From assembly GCA_004151065.3 (NCBI GenBank), contig NWUY0300009978.1:1-21859 (forward strand): a stretch of 21,859 nt of DNA. Reading direction: 5' to 3'. The position numbers were made by a program, and so were the translations under genes. The stretch's first letter is position 1, and every line of letters starts with the position of its first letter. This document shows positions 1 to 9,500 of this stretch, one piece after another. The notes below the pieces were generated by a model. The model had not been told where the DNA came from, did not search any database, and saw only the letters and a program-made list of their open reading frames with translations. This DNA comes from Larix sibirica. Its lineage: Eukaryota > Streptophyta > Pinopsida > Pinales > Pinaceae.

Positions 1-107
1 AAGATAAATATTAAGTAAGGACTAATATGTTTAAATAAGGTAGAATATGCTATTAACTGCGCTAATACTGATTCACCCCCCCTCTCAGTATTAAATCGAT
101 TCCAACA
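1..107 (+). repeat. 3' end of a plant LTR (probable Copia-type remnant)
   Basis: The stretch near 70-107 has a short C-run followed by CTCTCAGTATT and ends in TCCAACA. This resembles the end of U5 in many plant Copia LTRs, where a 'TTCACCCCCCCTCT' block sits just before the terminal CA. No primer-binding site (TGGTATCAGAG type) follows position 107, so this would be a 3' LTR or solo LTR end, not a 5' LTR. The rest of the LTR lies outside the window. The call rests on remembered family resemblance only. Confidence 0.4.
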
Positions 108-2129
108 GAAGACTCTCAAAACCTTTGTGTGCTTCCCTTAAAGGCATAGGGCCACTTTTGTATTTGCTACTTAGATTTGGGTGTTAGTGAGACAATGGGG
201 AGTATATCATAAATATCAATTTTGAGGGACCCCTTTATTATGTTGAGGTGGAATTCTAAAACTTTAAAGAGACCTACGGTAAACTGATGGAATGAATGTA
301 CCTCAATAAATCAAATATTGACCTCTCTGCCATCTTGCTACTACACAATGCATTATAGTGTCCAATTCTTAGTCGAAAGAGCAAATCCGTTTGAATTTAT
401 TTGAATATTCTCAAATGCCTCAACAAGGAAATGACCAGGACCATCAAACATATAATTGAGAATTCTATTGCTATTTGAGAATCCTTTAATAATGTTCAAA
501 TTATGCATGGTAAACCAGGATGCTTATTTTTTAGCTAACTTTAGAGTTTCAAATAGTGGTGTTTCGAGATGGATCGAACCGTCTCTCCCCTTGTTGCTTT
601 GTTACAAATTATATCCAATGGAAGCATATAAACTTCATAAGTTCTTGCTGCTTATAATTATTTCTTATAGGATTAGATAAGGTATGTTTAGGGGCTTCTT
701 TATCTTACTTATTGTCAAATTGGAAACCTTTCTAAACCTGGTATATCCTTACTCTAAGTGAATAATTGATAACTAAGGGGGGACGGTTTTCCCAACAAGC
801 AACAAATGACATCCCTCCATCCACAAGGAATGTAGATGACGATGCATGCAGAGAAAAAAAAGAGTTTAGAAGTATATAATCTGAGGCCAAGACTCATATA
901 TTTTCACTCCTATCCCCACCGCCTTAGTTCGTGTTGCAATGGCTTAGTAGACTAGCACACTTTACTAGTTGCATACAACCAAGAATTGACCTTACTCATG
1001 CTATGAATTGGGGGAGCATAACTATGAGGACAATCATAGATTAAAGAATAGGATAGTGTGTATACCCAATACATAGACCTTTTTGGGTCCCTTGACTGCA
1101 TTAATGATACAACTATTTCAAATTCTACAATTCATGGTGTCCTTTAGTGTGGTGAAAAGGCTCTTGGTCTTACAACACTCCCATGTCCCACAGTCCATGG
1201 TGTCTTGGGGATCTTACTACCACCCTAAACCCTTGGAAAATGTCCTTTTATGGGTTTTGTACATAGGTGGAAAGTATTGAGAGTTATCGAGCCAAGTTCA
1301 AGCCTCTCTCACCCCCATTGATTTTGAATCATTTCTTGCCTCTCTGATTTTGAATTGTTTCCTATTAACATGATTATTGGGTCGAATTCCTGAGATAAAT
1401 AGTTCAATCCTTTCTCACACCCATTGGTTTTCAATTGTTTTATGTTAACATGATTATCGATATTTAACAAAGACAATGTTATCATAAATAACATAAACAT
1501 TCATGCTCCACTTGTTTGAATGTTAAAGTTGCAACTTGCTTGCTACGTGGAGGATGCAACACTAGCTTTATGCAATTTTCAAGTGAAGGATTCAATGGTA
1601 GAATTATGGGTTTGGTTCCAAAAATTTTGGTGGTTGCATGCATGGTTTCATGACTTAGCTACTATGAGAAACACAATATGGTAGCTATGAGAAACGATCA
1701 TAATTTCCCAAGTAGCACAAGCAGGGACTTGTTGCTCAGCAGTTGCCCTTGTTAATGATGGGATGTAAAGCTTCTTGGTATACTTTTAACTTTGTGTCAG
1801 ATCAGATTATGTAACTTTCAAACATGAAGTATGAGCCTTCGAAATAGCTAAAATAACATGATATTGTTTTTTGGTTTTTTCTTCCATCGAACAATTTCCC
1901 ATTCCAATATTTATATGTGAAATATATATAATACATTGAACTATAAATGTTAACCTTGTAAATATAAAACATTAAATACATACAAATAATAAACAAACAT
2001 ACATGTATGTCTCCCTCCCCCCTAGGATATAAGGGTTGAATACGAGGTTTTGGTTATTAGCTCAAGGGTTTCGACAAATCCATGGAGGAGGAGGACATTC
2101 ATTTGGTCAATTAATCCGAGTATTCCTTC
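108..2129. other. No recognisable gene; AT-rich repeat-poor DNA
   Basis: Short open frames (for example 456-680 and 1083-1280 on +, 1309-1500 and 1802-1996 on -) have low-complexity or AT-driven composition and no family motif I recognise. The only structure seen is a diverged tandem duplication at about 1304-1457. There, a block with 'CTCTCACCCCCATTGATTTTGAAT' features and 'TTAACATGATTAT' recurs about 100 bases later. I see no promoter, splice pattern or RNA gene that I can defend. Confidence 0.4.
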
Positions 2130-3134
2130 ATGAAGAATTACATTTTCATTTCCTCCCATTTGCCTAAGATAATTGAGGATGATTTCAAGCATCTAGGATG
2201 GGCCCTAACCCCTCGTCAAGAACATGGCTCTAATTGTGTTGTAGGGGTGTGTGTGAGGTCTAATGTATGGAGAGATCTCATCCCTAGTGGTATCGCTTTA
2301 GGTGGTAAGGTAGGTTGGGGGAATGATCTCACTGGAGATGAAAAGGAAGATATGTGGTCGCATTCAAACCATCTTCCAAGACCAAAGGTATGTGGCATTC
2401 ATTCTATGCTTTCTCCTAGGGATCTCATTGAGTTCCATATCAAAGGTTTGAGTAAATCCTACATCGCTCACTCTGAGTCCTACCAAGGTTTTGTGAGTGG
2501 TTGTTTATGCGTGGAGGATATTTATAGCTTGTTCCTTAGTTTTCTCCTCGGTCCTTGAAGAAACACTGGAAAGTTATCAAATCGCATGGTGGGGCTATCT
2601 CATTGGTCATTGGTGAATATATCAATGTAATGCAAATTCCTTATCTAGAGGAGTGGACACTGGTGGGTAAATTTGGGGGTCGACAAGTCTCGATGGCATC
2701 AATATTGGCTTGATCATAGAAATTGTGGGTGTTGATGTTTGGATATACCCCTATCATCCACCTACAAGCATGCGGTTAGATGGGTTTCATTTTAAAAAAT
2801 AAAGAGGACTTGCATCGAATCCTTCATCATGTCTAGTTTTTGGATAAGAACGTGCTCTTTCTTAAGTTTTGGCATCCTCTTTTCGATGCTTGGGATGAGT
2901 TTACAACATACATCCCTATATGGGTAAAAACACATAGAATACCTTTGGAATTTTGGTTGGAAGATGGTCTTAAATCCATAGGGGATACCCTATGGAAATA
3001 CATTGTGGTGGATGAAATCTCTCTTCGTAGTGCCTCTCGATTGGTGGTGTGTATACTAGTTGAAATCAATCTGCAACAAGGTCTCTTCGAATTTATGGAA
3101 CTAGTTGTAAGAGATTGATCCTTCACATAGCCCT
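2130..3134 (+). pseudogene. DUF4283-type gag-like ORF remnant, interrupted
   Basis: The frame beginning at 2558 (KKHWKVIKSHGG) reads on to 3118 with in-frame stops near 2700-2840. It carries VGKFGGRQVS, then MGFILKNKEDLHRIL, then DKNVLFLKFWHPLF, PIWVKTHRIPLEFW and GLKSIGDTLWKYI. That order (VGKF..R, FKN-E, W.P.F, VWV.LP.LPL.FW, IG..LG) is the DUF4283 domain seen in plant LINE and retroelement proteins. Three stops fall where related proteins usually have Trp (before S at ~2712, before MGF at ~2780, before FLDKN at ~2837). The open frame 2130-2558 lies directly upstream in another frame and may be its N-terminal region, but I do not recognise it. The usual CX2CX4HX4C zinc knuckle downstream is missing, because a probable LTR starts at 3135. 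The domain is confident; its assignment to a LINE or other retroelement is less so. Confidence 0.65.
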
Positions 3135-3385
3135 TGTTGGACCAAATAAAGTTTTGGGGTAAATGTTTACAAAATTTTGGTGTGAAAAGGACCAAGGAAA
3201 AGTGGTTCGACGAAGATAGCCAACTCCGACGTAGTGGCCAAAATTCGAAGAAATTGGGCATTTTAAATATGTCAAGAGCAGAGTCAAATAAATTAGTTAG
3301 GAGTTTTGTCCACTTACATTAATAAGTGGATTAGTTGAGTAGTTGATTAGTTGAGTAGTGGGAGCGAGGCAAGCTGTGTGCACCC

Positions 3386-3394
3386 TATAAATAT
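3386..3394 (+). promoter_or_regulatory. TATA box of LTR promoter
   Basis: TATAAATAT lies in a CACCCTATAAATATGTAA context within the probable LTR. It is about 200 bases upstream of the first AATAAA, which fits a U3/R layout. Transcription would run rightward into the gag remnant. Confidence 0.5.
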
Positions 3395-3554
3395 GTAATG
3401 GGTTGGGATTTTTGAGGTTGTTAGTGAATAAGTGAACTAAATGATGTCCTATCTTTTGGAGAGCTATGTTTGATGTCGAGAAGAGTCACATGATCTACAA
3501 GCTATGTGCACAGATCCATTGTAACAAAAGGAGGAATCTGTAAGTCTTTGTAAA

Positions 3555-3783
3555 ACATGAAGTGTTTATTTTGACTGCGACTCATGAATAAAGAAAGCAT
3601 TTCCGTGGTTTTCTCCCATTTGGGTTTCCATGTAAAAATATTGTGTGTCTTATGTATGTGAATATATATGTGTGTGTGTGTGTTTTTGTTTNTATGTAGA
3701 CATGAAGTGCTTATTTACTGTGACTCATGAATAAAGAAAGCGCATTCCATGGTTTTCTCCCATTTGGGTTTCCATGTAAAAAT
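3555..3783 (+). repeat. Duplicated polyadenylation/U5 module
   Basis: Two copies of an ~84-base block (3555-3639 and 3700-3783) each read ACATGAAGTG..TTATT..CTCATGAATAAAGAAAGC..TGGTTTTCTCCCATTTGGG..CATGTAAAAAT. They differ by a few substitutions and short indels. Between them is a (TG)n tract and one N (3692). Each copy has its own AATAAA, so LTR transcripts could end at two places. Confidence 0.75.
3662..3683 (+). repeat. (AT)/(TG)n microsatellite
   Basis: An ATATATAT run passes into a (TG)n run inside the probable LTR. It separates the two polyadenylation modules. The nearby N at 3692 probably reflects sequencing trouble in this low-complexity stretch. Confidence 0.8.
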
Positions 3784-4171
3784 CGGTGTCTAATATGCAT
3801 GATTCCTGTGTTGATGTGTTGTATTTATTTATATACTCTGCACATTAATGAATAATTGATGATTCATGTGTATGAATGATATCTGAATGAATATCTGTTA
3901 AAGTATTTAAGATGTTAGATGTATGCAATTTTGCGAAGTGTTAAGTAAGGCTCTCTTTCAAGGTTAAGGATGTTATGGTTGTTGGGTTTCTATCTCACCC
4001 CTTCGCTACTGCAGAATCTTGGTTCCTGTAGCTCCCATAGGTACTTCAGGTGAGACCTCCTCTACGTCGTAGGTGTTGCTGAAAGGGCTAGACCCTTTCG
4101 AGCTGGTATCTAGGGGTTTTGTTGGTGTTTAACTATTTGAACCCTAGTCGAAGTAGATCTAAGCCAACAAA

Positions 4172-4189
4172 TGGTTCCATTGCCGGGAC
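4172..4189 (+). other. Primer-binding site matching tRNA-Glu
   Basis: TGGTTCCATTGCCGGGAC is complementary to the 3' end of plant tRNA-Glu (…GTCCCGGCAACGGAA plus CCA) at 17 of 18 positions, by my recollection of that tRNA. The mismatch is A for G at the eighth base. It starts two bases after the proposed LTR end (CCAACA, 4169), which is the normal spacing for a minus-strand primer site. Confidence 0.65.
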
Positions 4190-4190
4190 C

Positions 4191-5260
4191 AAGAATTGTG
4201 TCGAAGGGGTATGTGGAATATGTGGCATCCTACTAAGCTTGAGATCTGGGATTGGGTAGATAAGAATATGAGAGTGTTTTCCAAAGATTAGAACAAGCAT
4301 CCCTGATTGGATGATGAAACATGGTTGGGTGAGTATGTTTTCTTAGATCTTCATGAAGTATTCTTTGAAGAATTTCCTATTCTACTGAATGAATGGATGG
4401 CAAGGTTAAATGAGGAAAAGGCGAATTTTTAAGGAGGTGAGCCTATGGTTTGGACACATGAGCTAATCCGAAATCTCAAGGGTGTTGACAATAAAATATC
4501 TTGTGTAGTTGATTTCTTGTTAGATAGCATACTAGAAGGATATATTATGGAATTTGAGGGAGTTCTTCCAAGGACCGTGAGGTAAGTACTTGAAATCTCT
4601 GAAGTTGTTCATTAAAATGTTGCTTTGTGAAAAGGGGGTTATGAGAATGGAATTAGACGCGTAACCCTCTAGTGTGCGGTGGTTTGGGTTTTTAGTGGTG
4701 AATGGTTTGAGAGTATGTTGTGAGAAGTGAGATGACATGAAAAGGGAAGTAAACAATGAAACAAAAGAAGAGTATGATCTACTAGGAAGTGGAAGAATAT
4801 TTCGGTCAAGTAAGATGAGGAGAACTGCCACAAAAGGAAAGGGTTGCAATGTGACTGAGGGAAATGACTATGAACCAATACAACAACTTGAGGAAGAACC
4901 TTTTGATAGATAAGAAACAAAAGAAGAGGAATATCAACCCACTTTTGAGGACGATCCAACTGAACAAGATCATACCTGACACTATGACATACATGTGACA
5001 CCGCGTGCATCTTCAGAAACTGAGGTAAGAAATATTATCTCGTCGTAGTTGATTCAAGCGAATAATAGTAGTAGTAGCCAAAATAGTACTTCAACGAATA
5101 ATCCATGATTGCAAGTGTTGGTCCTATATTACAAAGTCAGCCAACACCTCCAAGAAACAGAATGGCTGGAGATGATGTAAAACTGCCAATATTCCATGGA
5201 AATGCGTAAGAGGACCCAAAAGAGCATTGGTTTATTTGTGATGTAGTCTGAACTGTCAAG
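4191..5260 (+). repeat. Near-identical direct repeat, left copy
   Basis: This 1.07 kb matches 7361-8430 at a constant offset of 3170. I noticed one base difference (C at 4829, G at 7999). The match starts just after the primer-binding site and ends at AACTGTCAAG, after which the left copy lacks ten bases (CAAGTGCAAG) present in the right copy and similarity falls abruptly. It encodes the decayed N-terminal part of the retroelement gag. Confidence 0.9.
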
Positions 5261-5753
5261 ATGATAATGTAAATTGGCGCAAGCTGATTACAACCTTTAG
5301 GGGTCACGCTTTGGATTGGTTCATGAAGTTCTCAAAGTAGCTAGTGGACAACCACGAATACTCTAGCAAGATTAGAGATGGTTTAAAAATGAATTTAAGA
5401 AAGAAAAATCTGAGTCACAGTGTATTACTGAAACTCAAAGAGATCAAGCAATCGAAAAATGAATTGTCTGGGATTCGACCAGAGATTCAAGACATGATGG
5501 CCCATGTAAGTTTCAGATGACGATGTTCCAACATAAGGAGTGGTTTATAGCCCTTTTACCACATATCAGAGTTCCCTTGATGCAACAAAAGATTGTGTCG
5601 CAGACTGAGGCCCTTGAGTTGGCTATGAAGTTGGAGGCATCACCCATTGGAGATACTGGAACTGGTATGGCTCAAATCCAGTCACAGCTGGTGAACCTTG
5701 TAAATACAATCCAAGACATCAAGAAAGGAAAGGACAAAAGAGAAGATGTTTGG

Positions 5754-6237
5754 TGTACAAGGTGTAAGGAGGAGGGTCATTCTGAAAGACCAGTGCAACA
5801 ACTTTCCAAGACTATATCGCTGTCGGAGCTCCTAATCCATTGAATCCTGGAGCGGAACCTGGTGTAGGATCTGTTCAACTAGGGGGATCGACTAGAAGAA
5901 TGTATTTTTACTAGAAAATTGTAAGTACCCCAAAACCTGTTTTGCAAATTCTATCGTCAGTTGGCCATGATGAGAAGACTTCGAGCATATCAACTGCTCA
6001 CATGAAAGAACTATAGATACTTATCGAATGAAAGGTGAGGAACAAGGAGAAGGGAGTAGTGCATGTTAATCAACCAAGAGGTGGTTTCCATGGATGGGGA
6101 CGAGGAGGACTTGGTCGAGGTAGAGGTCAGGTAATATGTTACAACTTGCGGTACGCCAAGACATTTTCCAGGGATTGTCCAAATCCTGTTCGACGTGTAC
6201 ATACTGTCGAGCATTGGACCATACTATTGAATATTTC
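5754..6237 (+). other. Copy A zinc-knuckle array (decayed)
   Basis: Knuckle 1 (CTRCKEEGH) loses its last Cys to an indel. Knuckle 2 (CRIC near 5870) has lost its His. Knuckle 3 (near 5945) is frameshifted. Knuckle 4 (from 6137) has an inserted base (CAACTTGCGG). Knuckle 5 (from 6196) keeps C-X2-C-X4-H but has Tyr for the last Cys. The intact forms of knuckles 1 to 4 can be inferred from the right-hand copy. Confidence 0.65.
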
Positions 6238-6330
6238 CCACAACTTATAGCGAAGTGGCAAGCTAAGGAAAATCAAATCAGAATCAGAACCAGAATCCAG
6301 AATGTCCAGAAAGATATCAGCTGAACCTCG

Positions 6331-6780
6331 ACAAGAGAACCACTGTTGCGTTGTGACAAGAAGAGGAGTTGGACAAGAGATATAGAGAAGTATATACTGA
6401 CCCACGTGTCCTAAAATCAGACTAGAACATAGCGAAAAACCATTTGATGTTCAAAGGAAAAGCACATTTGTGGATGCAAGGAAGGAATTTACTACAACCC
6501 AGAGGGACCTTCGACATCTACAGCTCCAGTCATTGAACGAAGTTCCTGTATATGATATGCCAGTCTGCTTCGACCAATCGACTCAAAAGAGAAGCTCAGA
6601 GGAAGGTAAGTACATTGAAGAAATTTTTGAAAAGTTGTTTAGACTTAGTAAAAGATGAAGCCTTTAAAGGAATTGCAGAATTAGTTGATGAATCAAAAAA
6701 GGATACCTCTCAGGAAAAACTTTAAATAATTTGCAAAAGAGGATAAGAACTAGGGAGAGGAACATCGACTTAATGCGTAG
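6331..6780 (+). pseudogene. Copy A: gag-protease linker remnant
   Basis: This collinear stretch matches 9500-9986 of copy B. It includes the open piece 6470-6658 (DARKEFTTTQRDL, then VPVYDMPVCFDQ, then SSEEGKYIEEIFEKL). It joins the zinc-knuckle region to the protease domain and is broken by stops and frameshifts. I assign no catalytic role to it. Similar linkers occur in plant gag-pol polyproteins before the retropepsin. Confidence 0.5.
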
Positions 6781-7359
6781 ATTGGGGACTTCGACATGGA
6801 TTTCATTATTTTGGATCTAGGGTTAGATGTTAATGTTCATAACTAAACAAACATGGGAAGTATATGGGAAACCTAAGTTGGTATGGTCACATGTCCAGTT
6901 ACGATTAGCTAATCAACTAAAGTTAATACCATTTGGAAGAATGGTGGGTGTCCCTGTTGACAATTGATGGTCTGTGAAGCTATGCTGACTTTGAAGTTAT
7001 AGAAATTGTAGATGACACCAACCCATATCTGGAATTGCTTGGTATTGATTGGGAAATTGAGAACCAACAATTATAAATCTCAAGAAAAGGTGATGACTTT
7101 GAAGGAGGGGATATGAGAGTTGTCGCACCATTAGATCCTTGGAAGGCTCAAGGTATGTCGAACCTGTTCAGAGGAATATACCATGACAGATTAGACAATA
7201 TCTATAAGGTCACCTTCAAGAATGGATGACTATGTTAATCCAACTGCGGATGGTACATTGAGTTGGAGAAGTGTTAGCTCCTGTTCCTCAGACTCGAGGG
7301 GAAGCATTGGAGAAATTGGCAGAACAACTACATGAAGTATCTACAAGAAGTATGTGCTC
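6781..7359 (+). pseudogene. Copy A: decayed retropepsin-like protease domain
   Basis: The readable pieces are DFIILDLGLDVNV (active-site-like D-L-G at 6814-6822), QLRLANQLK, PFGRMVGVPVD and FEGGDMRVVAPLD. They also include DDYVNPTADGTLSW and, at the edge, LAEQLHEVSTRS. These align in order with copy B but pass through several frames, so it is a pseudogene. The family is a clan AA aspartic protease that, when active, cleaves the gag-pol polyprotein as a homodimer. The segment stops at the single N at 7360, inside what should continue toward pol, which suggests truncation by the assembly and not by biology. Confidence 0.65.
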
Positions 7360-7360
7360 N
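7360..7360. other. Single N: probable contig junction
   Basis: The N sits exactly between the broken end of copy A and the first base of the near-identical repeat (7361 matches 4191). A one-base gap at a repeat boundary is what a scaffold or gap-closure join would leave. Confidence 0.7.
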
Positions 7361-8430
7361 AAGAATTGTGTCGAAGGGGTATGTGGAATATGTGGCATCC
7401 TACTAAGCTTGAGATCTGGGATTGGGTAGATAAGAATATGAGAGTGTTTTCCAAAGATTAGAACAAGCATCCCTGATTGGATGATGAAACATGGTTGGGT
7501 GAGTATGTTTTCTTAGATCTTCATGAAGTATTCTTTGAAGAATTTCCTATTCTACTGAATGAATGGATGGCAAGGTTAAATGAGGAAAAGGCGAATTTTT
7601 AAGGAGGTGAGCCTATGGTTTGGACACATGAGCTAATCCGAAATCTCAAGGGTGTTGACAATAAAATATCTTGTGTAGTTGATTTCTTGTTAGATAGCAT
7701 ACTAGAAGGATATATTATGGAATTTGAGGGAGTTCTTCCAAGGACCGTGAGGTAAGTACTTGAAATCTCTGAAGTTGTTCATTAAAATGTTGCTTTGTGA
7801 AAAGGGGGTTATGAGAATGGAATTAGACGCGTAACCCTCTAGTGTGCGGTGGTTTGGGTTTTTAGTGGTGAATGGTTTGAGAGTATGTTGTGAGAAGTGA
7901 GATGACATGAAAAGGGAAGTAAACAATGAAACAAAAGAAGAGTATGATCTACTAGGAAGTGGAAGAATATTTCGGTCAAGTAAGATGAGGAGAACTGCGA
8001 CAAAAGGAAAGGGTTGCAATGTGACTGAGGGAAATGACTATGAACCAATACAACAACTTGAGGAAGAACCTTTTGATAGATAAGAAACAAAAGAAGAGGA
8101 ATATCAACCCACTTTTGAGGACGATCCAACTGAACAAGATCATACCTGACACTATGACATACATGTGACACCGCGTGCATCTTCAGAAACTGAGGTAAGA
8201 AATATTATCTCGTCGTAGTTGATTCAAGCGAATAATAGTAGTAGTAGCCAAAATAGTACTTCAACGAATAATCCATGATTGCAAGTGTTGGTCCTATATT
8301 ACAAAGTCAGCCAACACCTCCAAGAAACAGAATGGCTGGAGATGATGTAAAACTGCCAATATTCCATGGAAATGCGTAAGAGGACCCAAAAGAGCATTGG
8401 TTTATTTGTGATGTAGTCTGAACTGTCAAG
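7361..8430 (+). repeat. Near-identical direct repeat, right copy
   Basis: This repeats 4191-5260 with one noted difference over about 1.07 kb. The LTR and primer-binding site found upstream of the left copy are absent here, because the repeat begins directly after the N. Beyond 8430 the two copies stay collinear but with many substitutions and short indels. Confidence 0.9.
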
Positions 8431-8942
8431 CAAGTGCAAGATGATAATGTGAAATTGGCGCAGCTGATTACAACCTTTAGGGGTCACGCTTTGGGTTGGT
8501 TCATGAAGTTCTCAAAGGTTGCTACTGGAAAACCACCGAATACTCTAGCACAAATTAGAGATGCTTTAAAATTGAATTTAAAAAGAAAAAATCTGAGTCA
8601 CATTGTATTACTGAGCTCAAAGAGATCAATCAATTGAAAAATGATTCAGTATGGGATTTCGACCAGAGACTCAAGACACTGATAGCCCATGTAAGTTTCC
8701 AAATGACCGATTTCCAACATAAGGAGTGGTTTATAGCCACTTTTATGCCTCATATTAGAGTTCCCTTGATGCAACAAAAGATTGTGTCGCAGACTGAGGC
8801 CCTAGAGTTATCTATGAAGCTGGAGGCATCACCCATTGGAGATACTGGAACTAGTATGGCTCAAATCCAGTCACAGCTGGTGAGCTTGTAAATACAAATC
8901 AAAGACATCAAGAAAGTAAAGGACAAAAGAGAAGATGTTTGG

Positions 8943-9435
8943 TGTACAAGGTGTAGGGAGGAGGGTCATTCGAAAGACTAGTGCACAATCTTCCAAGACT
9001 ATACCGTTGTCAGAGCTCCTAATCCTTTGAACCCTAGAGCTGGAATATAGTGTAGGATATGTCAAACTAGGGGGCATCAACCATAAGAATGTTATTTATT
9101 ACGGAAAATTGTAAGTACCCCCCAAAAACTATTTTGCAAATTCTGTCGATCAGTCGGTCATGATGAGAAGGACTGTCGAGCACACTAAACTGCTCACAGA
9201 AAGAACTGCATATACTTATAGAACGAAAGGTGAGGAACAAGGAGAAGGGAGTAGTGCACAATTTAATTAGCCAAGAGGTGGCTTCCAAGGATGAGGACAA
9301 GGAGAACTTGGTCGAGGCAGAGGCCAGGTATTATGTTACAACTGCGGTATGCCTGAACATTTTTCCAAGGACTATCCAAATCCTTGTTCGATGTGTACAT
9401 ACTGTCGAGCATTGGACAATACTATTGAATATTTC
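8943..9435 (+). other. Copy B array of five CCHC-type zinc knuckles
   Basis: The spacing C-X2-C-X4-H-X4-C recurs at 8943-8984 (CTRCREEGHSKD, stop, C), 9051-9092 (CRICQTRGH.., stop, EC), 9135-9176 (CKFCRSVGHDEKDC, intact), 9334-9375 (CYNCGMPEHFSKDY, last Cys changed to Tyr) and 9394-9435 (CTYCRALDN, His changed to Asn and last Cys to Tyr). A Gly/Arg-rich spacer separates the third and fourth. Knuckles of this kind bind retroelement RNA in the nucleocapsid part of gag. Confidence 0.8.
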
Positions 9436-9500
9436 CAACAACTTATAGCGGAGTGGCAAGCTAAGGAAAACTAGAATCAAAATCAGAACCAGAATCAAAA

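Larger units (their letters stand above)
3135..4169 (+). mobile_element. Probable LTR of copy A retroelement
   Basis: The segment starts TGTTGG and ends CCAACA, a perfect 6-base terminal inverted repeat of the TG...CA type. It is followed after two bases by a primer-binding site. Inside are a TATA box (3386-3394), AATAAA signals at 3587-3592 and 3730-3735, and a 'GTGGTTTTCTCCC...TTCCATGTAAA' U5-like motif present twice. No second copy of this LTR is in the window, so the boundaries rest on the inverted repeat and the primer site. An alternative start is the TGTCAAGAG at 3270. Nothing here encodes protein, although weak ORF fragments cross the left part. Confidence 0.6.
4191..6330 (+). pseudogene. 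Copy A: decayed Ty3/gypsy-like gag
   Basis: The left part carries remnants such as WDWVDKNMRVF and an acidic, Ser/Asn-rich linker. A recognisable gag start, MAGDDVKLPIFHGN, lies at 5162. It is followed by the Retrotrans_gag-type core (5225-5720) with FRGHALDWFMKFS, QHKEWFIA, LPHIRVPLMQQKIVSQ and TEALELAMKLEASP. Zinc-knuckle remnants follow (5754-6237) with an RGG-rich spacer at about 6080-6130 (RGGFHGWGRGGLGRGRG). The frame is broken by many stops and one-base indels, so no gag protein can be made. In an active element this protein would form the cytoplasmic virus-like particle and bind element RNA. It is a diverged twin of the 7361-9500 copy. Ty3/gypsy is preferred because of the gag type and the retropepsin that follows, but no reverse transcriptase is present to confirm it. 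Confidence 0.75.
7361..9500 (+). pseudogene. Copy B: decayed Ty3/gypsy-like gag
   Basis: This is the better preserved copy. The gag start MAGDDVKLPIFHGN lies at 8332. The core runs from about 8395 to 8890 with FICDVV, DDNVKLAQLITTFRGHALGW, FMKFSKVATGKPP, VWDFDQRLKTLIAHVSF, QHKEWFIATFMPHIR and TEALELSMKLEASP. Two long open stretches (8434-8637 and 8634-8891) overlap by four bases in different frames, so one small indel separates them. Five zinc knuckles follow at 8943-9435. Stops and frameshifts prevent a full product. The known role of the family is capsid and nucleocapsid formation for element RNA. The element identity is confident at the level of plant LTR-retrotransposon gag. The Ty3/gypsy label rests on resemblance, because pol is missing. 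Confidence 0.8.

Noticed and set aside
2130-2558. 142-codon open frame as an independent gene
   Set aside because: No family recognised and it runs straight into the DUF4283 remnant after a frame change, so it is treated as part of that pseudogene.
2833-3261. Minus-strand 142-codon open frame
   Set aside because: It lies opposite the DUF4283 frame and has no motif. The + strand has the recognisable domain.
3270-3280. Alternative LTR start TGTCAAGAG
   Set aside because: It does not form an inverted repeat with the CCAACA end, whereas TGTTGG at 3135 does. Kept as a second option.
4532-5010. Minus-strand open frames of 105 and 113 codons, repeated at 7702-8180
   Set aside because: They are Ser/Phe/Leu-rich shadows opposite the gag remnant. 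The repeat is explained by the 1.07-kb duplicated segment, not by conserved protein.
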